Assembly: GCA_036937835.1 (NCBI GenBank)
Contig: CM072861.1
Span: 22,942,501 to 23,006,500 of the forward strand
Length of the DNA stretch: 64,000 bases
Source of the DNA: Pampus argenteus
Taxonomy: Eukaryota > Chordata > Actinopteri > Scombriformes > Stromateidae
Direction: 5' to 3'
Part shown: piece after piece, positions 23,428 through 64,000 of the stretch
Position numbering within the stretch: position 1 is the stretch's first letter
Layout: the number at the start of each line of letters is the position of its first letter
Notes under the pieces: generated by a model
Told to the model about the DNA's origin: nothing
Database searches by the model: none
The model's input: only the letters and a program-made list of their open reading frames with translations
Made by a program: the position numbers and the translations under genes

Positions 23428-25089
23428 GGGGCCCTGATGGTGAAACGAGCCAATGATGTCGGTGAACACTGATGAAATGGCCTCTCTCATACATTTTCTT
23501 TATCATGTCCCTTATATGACAGTATATTTCATCCCTTTCTCAGGATGGACAATGAAAGGCTTGCTGACCTCTACCGAAGGGCACACAGACTCCTGACAGA
23601 GAGGCGGAAAGCGAATCTTATGAATGGCTCGATTGATGGATACAGAGAGAAGGAGGCTGGTGGTGGAGGGAGGAGGAGGGGATACTTGTGGTCACCATTA
23701 AGAAATAAATTTAAAAAAAAAACCCTGAGCATATTGTGCAAAGCTCTCATTTCATTGGTGGAGATGTATTCAACAACAACAACAATAACAACAACAAAAG
23801 TGACTTTATTAGCTGTAGCTGATTGGCAGAATGTCTTTCCACCAAAATACCAGCAGGTTATAGTAACTGATGCTTCCACATGTTGCCATGGAGTCATTAA
23901 ACTAAACAAGGCGATATTAGTAACCTGCAATGACTCGAATAACAGTGAGGAGAAGGTCAGGTTGAGGTCTGGGCTCCTGCAAGTCTCTAAACTCTCTGCT
24001 CTCCGTGCTGAGGAGGAATCCTCCTCATTCTCCATTGAGAGAATTTCGCAGCGTTAGTCATCGCAACAACTATCCGCAGTGTGTGTAGTAGTCGCCTATA
24101 GTCTCTCTTGCACCTCTTGCACTGGAGATCCACAGTGGGCGCCGTGCAGGGCTTGGCTACAGACGCACTCAGTGCTGTGTGTCTGTACACTGCGTGCGTG
24201 ATTTCTATTGCACCCACCCGCAGAGGTTGAACACCGGCATGGTCACATGCGGTTGGGTCGGTGTGCCGGTGGGTGCCCGGGTCATTAGGGTGTTTGCGCA
24301 GGACGTGGCGAGCCGACGCCAGTGACCGGGCAGGTGATGTTTGCTCACGTAAGCCGCTCGCGTTTGATGAGGGGCGCAGCGGACGCGGCTGGAGGGTGCG
24401 CGCTACTGTTGCATCGCCTCACCGGATAACCGCTGCTATCTCACCCTGTCACTCTGGTTTTCTTCACTTCTTCACTCTGGTTTTTTTTGAGTATTTTGCT
24501 TACTGACAAACGGATTTGCAGCAGTGGGACCTCTTTATAAGTGGATAAAGGACCCGACCTTGCGTGTGCGTGTGCGTGGAGTGCGTATCGTTTCTTGTGA
24601 TTCCCCTGTACGCGCAAGCTTCTTTTTTTTCCTTCCAGAGAGGCAATGCGCCCACCCATGCGATGCTAGCCTATTAGCTGGAGAGAGAGAGATAGAGAGA
24701 GAGAGGGAGAGAGATAGAGAGAGAGAAAGAGGGAGAGAGAGAGAGAGGTTTCAGCCCTGGATTCGAGAGGAGGCTAATTTACGAGTCTTGTTTTGCCTTT
24801 CAGGAAAAGGGGAGATAAGAGGGGGAGGGTGGTTGGTGAAGGAGAATGCAGCAATCACATTTTTAAGCATGCAGAAACGGGCCGTTTCCGGTTCCTAGGC
24901 TGGTGTGTCCCCCCCATCCGAGGCCAGCAGCCGTATGGGGAAAGCAGCGGCAGACACAGATGGCATGGACACTTCCACAAGGTCTGCCGCTCTGCCCTGC
25001 CTGCTCTGCCGGAGCCCGTTCGCCGCCGTCTCTCTCTTCCAGCTCGCTCCGCCGCCCAGCAGCACTGCAGCACAGCACAGGCTGACGGC

Positions 25090-56753
<31,664 letters not shown>

Positions 56754-57537
56754 GACTTACTCCCCCTCCCCCCAACACCCACCCATACACCCCTGTCACC
56801 CCCCCACCCCCTCCACCTCACACACTCCCCTTCCTCCTACACACAACCAGTGGACTAGAGACCTGCACCTAGGAGAAATATTTTTATTTTGTATAACAGA
56901 CAGATATTCTAAACAAATGAAATATTTATTTTCATTTCAGCAAAAATTGTCTACTAGCTAACAGCAAAGACTTTTTTTATAACGGGGGGGGGGGAAATAT
57001 TTATATGTAAAGTTTTTTGATTTACAGCATTATGAGAGATGAAAAAATAAGAGAATTACGTGCCAATTTTTTCACGAGTTAGATAAATAGAATAATATTG
57101 TGGTGCCTTTTGCTGTATGCTGAAGTCGGAGGTCCCATTGAGTTTTTGTAGCCTTTCTTATAAAGACTCCTCGTTTTTATAGAGACCAACCCTCTTCCTT
57201 CCTTTTGCTTTGGTTTTTTCTCTGATTTGGGATCTTCCTCTTTTTTGAACTGTGATCTGATTATGTCATCATGCAATATTGATTCCTCCTGTGTAAAAGG
57301 TGTCTGTTTACATGAGTATGATCCACGCGATGCGCTTGTTTCACAGGGACATTAGTCACTGACGCCACCCGATGTGTAGGGTAGTTTTTCCAGATGAACA
57401 CACATCGTTCATTTATGTCCTTGTTCGCTGCCTGTCAGTCATTTGTTATTTCTGTGAGTGTTAGGGAGACGTTGAGGGAACGTGACCTCAGATTCCTGTG
57501 TAGGTGTTCAGGGTGCTGCCATGTGATTGGTGGTGGT

Positions 57538-57574
<37 letters not shown>

Positions 57575-59337
57575 TGCCTGTATGTAGTCTGTGCACCTCA
57601 TGAACCCTGATTTGGTTGGCGCCGCCGTTCACCTTCGAGGGTGTGGTCTCTTGTTTGACTGACATGCTCCTCTCACCAATCCTCACGCTGCCAGAAGCTC
57701 CATTGCACTGTAAGAACCTCCCTCCGTGAGCAGTCATTGGCCAGGGAGCTGCCGATCCAAACCGACCTAACCAATCCAGTTGTAATCCAGCCTGACTCTG
57801 GCCTCCCGTGGACTGCCCAGCCCGCCCGTTTCCTATGCCAGCAGCTTAGAGCCGCACTGTGTCTCAGGACTTCCCCATCACATCACAGCCAAAAGACTCA
57901 AGCAGAGCGAGTACGTCATCTCAGTCACAGTTCAGTCCGCAGGCCAGATCCACATCCCCTCACTCTCCTTCCTGTCTGTCCGTCCATCCGTCTGTCAAGT
58001 TTATTGCGTTCACTCGTGGCCATGATTAAGGAAGCGTGGGTAAAAACTCTTGAAATCAGAAGGGAGATTCAGTTGCTCTTATTTATTTATTTTTTTTCTT
58101 TACTTCAAAAAGGTTGTGTGTAAGTGGGCATGTGTGTAGTGTGTGGGTCACGATGGTGACGAAAAAAAAAAAATGATGTTGAGACCACATCTGTTCGCTC
58201 TGATGCAGGGGCGTAACTAGGAAATCTGGGCCCCCTGAGAGGAAGATGCTCTGGGTTCCCCCCTTTTCTTTTTTGTACTAATATAATCCTACTGGAAACT
58301 TTACACCACCCGCCACCCCTCCACCCCAGCTGTGGGTCCCTCGATTTGTCACCACTTTTCACCCCACTAGTGACAGCACTGATTGGGTTCACACTGCTAG
58401 AGAGCGAGTTTCTGAGTCGGATTCTACTTTTTATTTAGCTCACAGCCAAACTGTGCTATATGATAATACTGATTACTGCATCCTTGATTTGCATTCCTAT
58501 ACTTTTATTGATTGAACTTACTTTGCTTGGTCATATTGACTGAATGATCTGTTACGTGTCTGTCTCCGTCTGCCCCTCTTCCACCTCGCATCGCCTCGCC
58601 CCGCCCCCCTTCACCTTCATGTCTTTCTCACCCTCTCACCGACCTTCAGAAGCAACTAGTGTTGGATGAAGCGAGGCCCCATCACCTGGCGACTACATAT
58701 TACTGAACAGCACACTAAGAGTAGGCTGATCATGTCGGAAACTCTTCCACTACAGATATACACATTTGGGTTTAGAGACCCTTTTTCAAGTTTCACTGAG
58801 GAAAATAATACTGTGTCAGATACAATTTGTGTCCCTGTTAGATTTCATTTTCGATTGTGTAGAATTGTTTTCGGTTTCGTTTTCATTTTTGTTCAAACAG
58901 GAGATGCATGGATCACAGATGTAGAGAGTATCTTAAAAATGACGAGGAACCCCCCTCCGATTCGGGGGAATCATACTAGAATTATATAAAAACATTATTT
59001 GGGTTCATGGCCCAAAAGTCTGGCTAGTTTTGTCTTACTATCACTGTAATCAATCTGGGATTTACAATGTGGAAATACTGCAAGTGAGGGTAGTGTGCTT
59101 GTAGAGCTAGTTGAATTGTTAACAACCCCCGGCCCTCTTTCTCCTCACCCTGCACCCCCCTTCCCCTCCCCCCTGCCCTGCCCTGTACATACACATACAT
59201 ACTGATATTATACACACTTCATGCATAATAAAGCACACACACACATATACACGCACATACATACACAAACACACACACACACAAAGCCCTTCCATGTTTG
59301 TGTTTGTCAAGCAGTTTGTCTTTTTTACCTCCCAACT

Positions 59338-59434
59338 CCTTCCTTCCTTCCTTCCTTCCTTCCTTCCTTCCTTCCTTCCTTCCTTCCTTCCTTCCTTCCT
59401 TCCTTCCTTCCTTCCTTCCTTCCCTCCCTCCCTC
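59338..59434. repeat. (CTTC)n / (CCCT)n microsatellite
   Basis: About 21 TTCC units followed by CCCT units, in the presumed nrg2 3' UTR. Confidence 0.97.
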
Positions 59435-59712
59435 CTCCTCCCCTCTCCTCTAACCCCACCCCCCTGCATGTCCTAGTGGTACTGGTAGTTGGGTGCATGG
59501 AAAAAGCAGCAAGCAAATCGTTTTTCCACTCGGTGAAAAAAAAAATAAAATAAAAATAAAAATGTGTCTTCATTTTAACATTCAGCAATAAATCCCCTTC
59601 TTCTCTTCATGTCCATCATTCTTGGAATATGCTAGAAGATTTTTTGCAAGTTTTATCAAAAACATACTACTTGTAAAAGAAGAAAAATCCAAAATCACCC
59701 CTTCATATGGAA

Positions 59713-59718
59713 AATAAA
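59713..59718 (+). terminator. nrg2: candidate nrg2 distal poly(A) signal
   Basis: AATAAA in GGAAAATAAAACTTT. A nearby alternative is at 59587-59592. Placement is by hexamer only. Confidence 0.4.
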
Positions 59719-59740
59719 ACTTTATTCCTACCATTTTGAA

Positions 59741-61268
59741 ACAGTCCTGTCATCTTTGTCACGAGTTAATGCTCATTATTGGTGTCTTTAATGTGGAAAG
59801 AAGCCAATGAAAATCAAGAAGGTAAAAATCAGAGGTGCACCAGCTGTACGGTAAGACAACACTAGATGGCAGCGTTTCAATATTTCATGCTTCTTTGTTA
59901 AAACAGACCTGTTAATCTGTTGATGTCATAGCAGGAAAAGCACAGGTGTATATGATGACGTGTTTATCACACCTGTGCTAATACCTTTAGTCAGTCAGTA
60001 GTCTGTGATAGTTTGTTTAAATTGATATTTAATAGATGTAAAAGGATCAATCACACACACACACACCTGGACAAAGACAACTGAGGAGTATTTTAGTCCT
60101 TCTTCAAAAAGCATTATCCCTTCAGACCGTAGCAGCGTCTCATACATCAAACTCAAGCCACAGTTTGTGACTTTTGTTCAAGCATTTTTATTTATTTTTT
60201 TTGCCTTTATTAGGCGGTAGACAGGAGAGACACGGAAGATGACACGGTCACGGTCAGCGTCTCAAACCGCTGACTAGCAGGATTTTCACTGTAAACCGCA
60301 ATTATTACGTCCACAGGAAGTTTGTTTGTTTGTTGTTTGTTTGTTTGTTTACTTTAGTCCTTTATCATCACTCAAAATGAGCAAATTATGAAAAAACGAT
60401 GAAAAGAAAAAAAAAAAAACACCTGTTAACTTTAAACCAAGTCGTCACAGAATCAATGATCGGCTCTAAGGGGGCCTGATTTTTGTCCCCAGCAGGCAGA
60501 CATGATTGTATAGACAGATACAGACAGATACCTGGATGTCACACTAATGTTAGCATTTGAAGAGGTGTGAAATTACCTTTATTCTTGGCAGCCTTCTCCT
60601 GAACTTTCAACCACATCAACTGCTCTTTTTTTTTTTTTTTTTTTGGATCCATTTATGAATTATTTTTCTTTATAAACATATATATATAAAACCCTGGTTT
60701 AACATGACCACCAGTAGAAATAATCCCTTGTCCAAAGCTAACAACCGCTCTCCCAATAAGCAACTGATTTAGTAGTTTAAAAGTCCCTCTATATTGCTTT
60801 CATGTATTGTTTTCCTTAAATAGATTTCCAGTGTCAGGTTAGACAGAAACCCCCGGGAGCGAGTACCAGGAGTATTACAACATCACACACATCACACACA
60901 TGACAGTCATTACAGTCAGTCGTTTCTTTTTTCCTCCACAAATCCAGTTTAACCTGACTGCTGTACGTCTTCAGGCTCTGTAAAGTCGTCACACAACATG
61001 CTGCTGCTCATGTGTGGTAATTTGTGATTGACAAATATCTGTAGAGTAACAGCAATATGAAGAGAGAGAAGCATGATGTCGCTGAATGTGCAGACATTAA
61101 GGTCACATTTACTGTGGAAAAACAAGTAATAAATAGTTAAAGTTGAGTTAAAGGATCAGTTCGCTTTAGATTTAGATTTCTCCCATTAGTTAGTGGCTCA
61201 TTGATTATTGATGAGTTAGTAACATGTCTTTCCTGTTTGCTCTCTTTCTGTCTGTGGGTGTATCCCTT

Positions 61269-61302
<34 letters not shown>

Positions 61303-61437
61303 GATATTCCGTGTATTTTAAAAAAAGCATCTCTGTGGATTGTTTGTTATGACTCTGACAGATCTGCAGGAACGACGGGAACGGTCTTCACCAGCGTTTG
61401 AGTATTCAGTGAACGAAGGAGTCTTCAGGTAAACCAG
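59741..61437. other. intergenic stretch before the B3GNT2-like gene, with a candidate 5' UTR exon end
   Basis: No coding ORF. A degenerate interspersed repeat (GCCTTTATTAGGCGG... through CTCAAACCGC) lies at about 60,200-60,275 and a CA repeat at 61,271-61,300. A CCAG|GTGAGT donor at 61437/61438 could end a 5' non-coding exon spliced to the acceptor at 61887. Confidence 0.4.
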
Positions 61438-61891
61438 GTGAGTGCTTATTAATATTTCAGCTCATTAAAAGAAGAGGATGTTGTTAAATGACTGTAATAA
61501 ACGGTAATTATTTATGTGATACAGTGAGGATATTATTAATTATTAGTAGTAGCTGGAGATTTTGGGCTTTTTTTATTTCATTGTAGAAGTTTTCAGGAAA
61601 TTTGAAATTTCTGCCGATCATGTGATTGAAATCGAAAGCACCAGTGCAGCTACTAAATGGATGATCTGGTGATGTTTTGCCAACTTTCTTTGCTTTCTTT
61701 TGCTCTCTCTCGTCTCTTCCTCTTCTCTTCTCTCTCGTGGCTCCTCCTGACTTTGTTTTCATGTACACAACAACTGAGCTGCCAGAAAATATCACGATAG
61801 ATTTGATTTTTGCTCTGTATTTTGATTTTTTTTTAGACAAATTCAAGGTCTGTCAAAACTTACCTAACACTGTTTGTGCTTTTGCAGCTGA

Positions 61892-63265
61892 ATGGCGTGG
61901 TGCTTCTGTCGCTGGCGTAGAGTATTAATCTGTGTGGCCTCTTCGTGCATCGTACAGGCCCTGCTGTTCGTCTACGTCGCTGCCATGTTGTGTTTGAGCA
62001 TGCATAGCACAACAACAAAAACAACAAAAGTCGTGGACACTAATCACTTTGTGGCTTCGGGAACTTTGAATAAAAAGGACTTTACTCCACTGCCTAAAAC
62101 TTTCTGGGCGTTTCACCTGCACAAAAATGTCTTTTGGAATCAGCTCCAGCAGGAAATCGACCGCAATTTCAACCCCATTCTGCATTCAAAGAGCATCAAG
62201 AGGAGGTTTGAAAGTCAGAACTTTGATGATTTCCTACTGAGGCAAAGTTCCTCCAAAGTACGGAGAAACCTCAACATGACGAGAAACTTTTACAAGTTGC
62301 CACAGCAGATACGAGACTTCGTTGGCCACATGGACAGGAGGAACTACCCGATCCTCCTCCAGCCAGGTGCAGTGTGTGGAGCTGGGGCAAAAGATGAGAA
62401 GGAGCCCCCTCTGCTTCTTCTAGCCATCAAGACGACAGCGATGAACTTCAAGAACCGACAGGCCATACGAAAGACCTGGGGTGAGAAGGGGTGGGTGGGA
62501 GGACAGTGGAGGAACAGCACCAGAAGAGAAACCGACGGAGGATACGTACGCAGGGTGTTCCTGCTGGGCAAAGAAAATCCTCAGCATACGAGTGTGGATG
62601 TGTCCGATTTACTGCAGTGGGAGAATGAGCAATATGGAGACATGCTACAGTGGGACTTCAGTGACACATTTTTCAACCTCACCCTGAAGGATGTGCTCTT
62701 CTGGAGCTGGTTCTCACGCTATTGCAACCAAACTCGGTTTGTTTTAAAAGGGGACGACGACGTCTTCATCAACACACCGAGAATGATATCCTTCCTCCAG
62801 GACCAGCTGAGGAAGCCACAAGCAGACGAGGCTATGAATGACTTCATGGTCGGAAACGTCATAGGAGCGGCTTTACCCAATCGAGCCAACGAGTCCAAGT
62901 ACTTCATCCCAGAGAGTTTCTACCAGGGTCTCTACCCGGCATATGCAGGCGGGGGAGGGGTGGTGTACTCGGGTGTGTTGGCCCAACGCTTGCACAACAT
63001 TTCTAAAAGAATTCACCTGTTCCCCATTGATGACGTGTACGTAGGGATGTGTATGATTCGACTTCAGACCAGCCCCATCCATCACCCTGCCTTCCGCACG
63101 TTTGACTTTCCTGACAAGGATGGGGAGGAGCCGTGTGCATACCACACAATCCTACTTGTGCACAAAAGAAGTCCGCAGCAGTTGGTTAAACTGTGGGCAG
63201 ACATGAAGAGGAAACAGAAACAGTGTTGGAACGTGTCCCTGAGAGAGGACGAAACAAAGGGATAA
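61892..63265 (+). CDS. beta-1,3-N-acetylglucosaminyltransferase, B3GNT2-like (GT31)
   Basis: A 457-residue type II Golgi protein encoded in one exon. B3GNT2-type enzymes add GlcNAc in beta-1,3 linkage to galactose and so extend poly-N-acetyllactosamine chains. A short basic cytosolic end (CRWRR) precedes a signal-anchor helix at about 10-34 (VLICVASSCIVQALLFVYVA). The lumenal GT31 domain shows LLLAIKTT, RQAIRKTWGEKGW, VRRVFLLGK, DTFFNLTLKDVLFWSW, the metal-binding DDD at 288-290 within KGDDDVFINTP, YPAYAGGGGVVYSG and PIDDVYVGMC. Several N-glycosylation sequons occur (for example NMT, NLT, NIS). It is longer than human B3GNT2 (about 397), mostly through the stem. The acceptor TTTTGCAG sits five bases before the ATG, so a 5' UTR intron is likely. 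Teleosts have several B3GNT2 paralogues, so no symbol is given. Confidence 0.92.
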   Translation: MAWCFCRWRRVLICVASSCIVQALLFVYVAAMLCLSMHSTTTKTTKVVDTNHFVASGTLNKKDFTPLPKTFWAFHLHKNVFWNQLQQEIDRNFNPILHSKSIKRRFESQNFDDFLLRQSSSKVRRNLNMTRNFYKLPQQIRDFVGHMDRRNYPILLQPGAVCGAGAKDEKEPPLLLLAIKTTAMNFKNRQAIRKTWGEKGWVGGQWRNSTRRETDGGYVRRVFLLGKENPQHTSVDVSDLLQWENEQYGDMLQWDFSDTFFNLTLKDVLFWSWFSRYCNQTRFVLKGDDDVFINTPRMISFLQDQLRKPQADEAMNDFMVGNVIGAALPNRANESKYFIPESFYQGLYPAYAGGGGVVYSGVLAQRLHNISKRIHLFPIDDVYVGMCMIRLQTSPIHHPAFRTFDFPDKDGEEPCAYHTILLVHKRSPQQLVKLWADMKRKQKQCWNVSLREDETKG

Positions 63266-63416
63266 GGACAAAAAACTTGAGTGTATACTTTGCCCTTTGT
63301 TTTCTCAGGAAAACAGGAAGAAGTTGTTTTTCAGAGATGCATGATGTGAACAGTTTATTAACTGCATGAGCTGATTTTACTGTAAATGTTCTGTAAATGT
63401 TTGTTTATAGTGTTTT

Positions 63417-63422
63417 AATAAA
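63417..63422 (+). terminator. poly(A) signal of the B3GNT2-like gene
   Basis: AATAAA 152 bases after the stop codon, in GTTTTAATAAACATG, followed by a T/G-containing stretch (TTTGTATGTTGG). Confidence 0.7.
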
Positions 63423-63439
63423 CATGTCTTCAAGGTAAA

Positions 63440-64000
63440 ATATTAAAGCAAGTACCTCATATTATTTGTATGTTGGCTATTAGTATGAAGAGAAATTAAT
63501 ATATTTAAGACAAATCATCCTGTTCGTGTGTATATTAATAAGACTTATTTAATGTTCAAGTGAAGATCACATAGCCCAAAAATGAGCACAACTCCTGACA
63601 CATCAAAATGAGAAAACAACTGAGGAATGAATGTCAAAAAAAAACAAAAAAACCTATTACGTAATTATGACTAAATCAAAGCTATCATTCATTTTCAAAA
63701 ATCAAATCAGTACGATCAGCACTACGAGGCATCACGTGAGGTTGGGATTAAATTACAGCCAAGAATCTCTCAATACAGAAACCACAATCAGATATGACAA
63801 ATATGTGTTAATGTTAATTATTTAATGACACATTCAGTTTGTTTTATAAAAGGAGGAGGAATGGATATTACATTTTACATCAATATTACCCTGCAAATGT
63901 CTTTTCTGTGATGCATATGCAAGGAAGATCTAAAAAATTGATTGTGATCAGCTATTGTAGCATATATATGAAATGTTTTGCTATATTATTTATGGCTCCA
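63440..64000. other. AT-rich intergenic end of window
   Basis: No exon, repeat unit or RNA gene recognised. Confidence 0.6.

Larger units (their letters stand above)
56754..59740 (+). other. nrg2: nrg2 probable 3' UTR
   Basis: Non-coding. AATAAA hexamers lie at 59587-59592 and 59713-59718; either could end the transcript. The stretch contains a GT repeat (57541-57570), a CAGGGGCGTAACTAGG element near 58,207 resembling an hAT transposon end, and the CTTC array. Confidence 0.5.

Noticed and set aside
23545..24057. 170-codon ATG-started open frame upstream of nrg2
   Set aside because: Open on both strands over the same interval, contains low-complexity Thr and Gly/Arg runs, and shows no recognisable domain.
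24793..25089. Upstream extension of the nrg2 first-exon reading frame
   Set aside because: The frame begins with TTG, not ATG, and no in-frame ATG occurs before 25090. Kept only as a finding about the missing start.

Overview
The window is nuclear DNA of a ray-finned (teleost) fish. The genes are split into vertebrate-type exons with GT/AG introns. The long AT-rich introns and intergenic stretches carry abundant CA/GT, GATA, CTTC and AT microsatellites, together with short interspersed repeats of the kind common in teleost genomes. No bacterial, viral, CRISPR or tRNA/rRNA feature was seen.

Layout from left to right. (1) psd2, + strand, an ARF6 guanine-nucleotide exchange factor of the EFA6 family. 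A probable short-isoform first exon lies at 1009-1058, followed by twelve coding exons from 4661 to 9830 and a long 3' UTR to about 12,870. The exons join in frame to a 520-residue Sec7-PH-coiled-coil protein. (2) A convergent intergenic stretch, then pura, - strand, single coding exon 20739-21584, with a probable 3' UTR of about 5.9 kb reaching about 14,879. (3) A divergent region of about 3.5 kb between pura and nrg2 holding three RE1/REST-like sites and a GATA microsatellite. (4) nrg2 (neuregulin 2), + strand, coding exons from 25090 to 56753 with a 14.4-kb first intron and a 3' UTR of about 3 kb. The exons encode an Ig domain, an EGF domain, a juxtamembrane segment, one transmembrane helix and a long cytoplasmic tail, 703 residues with one microexon included. 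(5) A single-coding-exon beta-1,3-N-acetylglucosaminyltransferase of the B3GNT2 type, 61892-63265.

psd2, nrg2 and pura are also neighbours on human 5q31. Here the nrg2-pura pair appears inverted relative to the mammalian order as I recall it. psd2 and nrg2 are known as neuronal genes in mammals, so RE1-like silencer motifs upstream of and inside nrg2 fit a shared neural programme, but this is inference.

The most interesting items are two 24-base in-frame microexons in the nrg2 juxtamembrane linker (49352-49375 and 49758-49781) with nearby RBFOX-type TGCATG motifs, a 20/21 RE1 match at 43278-43298, a probable alternative psd2 first exon, and several small inverted-repeat transposon relics. 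All calls were made by eye. No search or alignment was run, and comparisons with human proteins are from memory.
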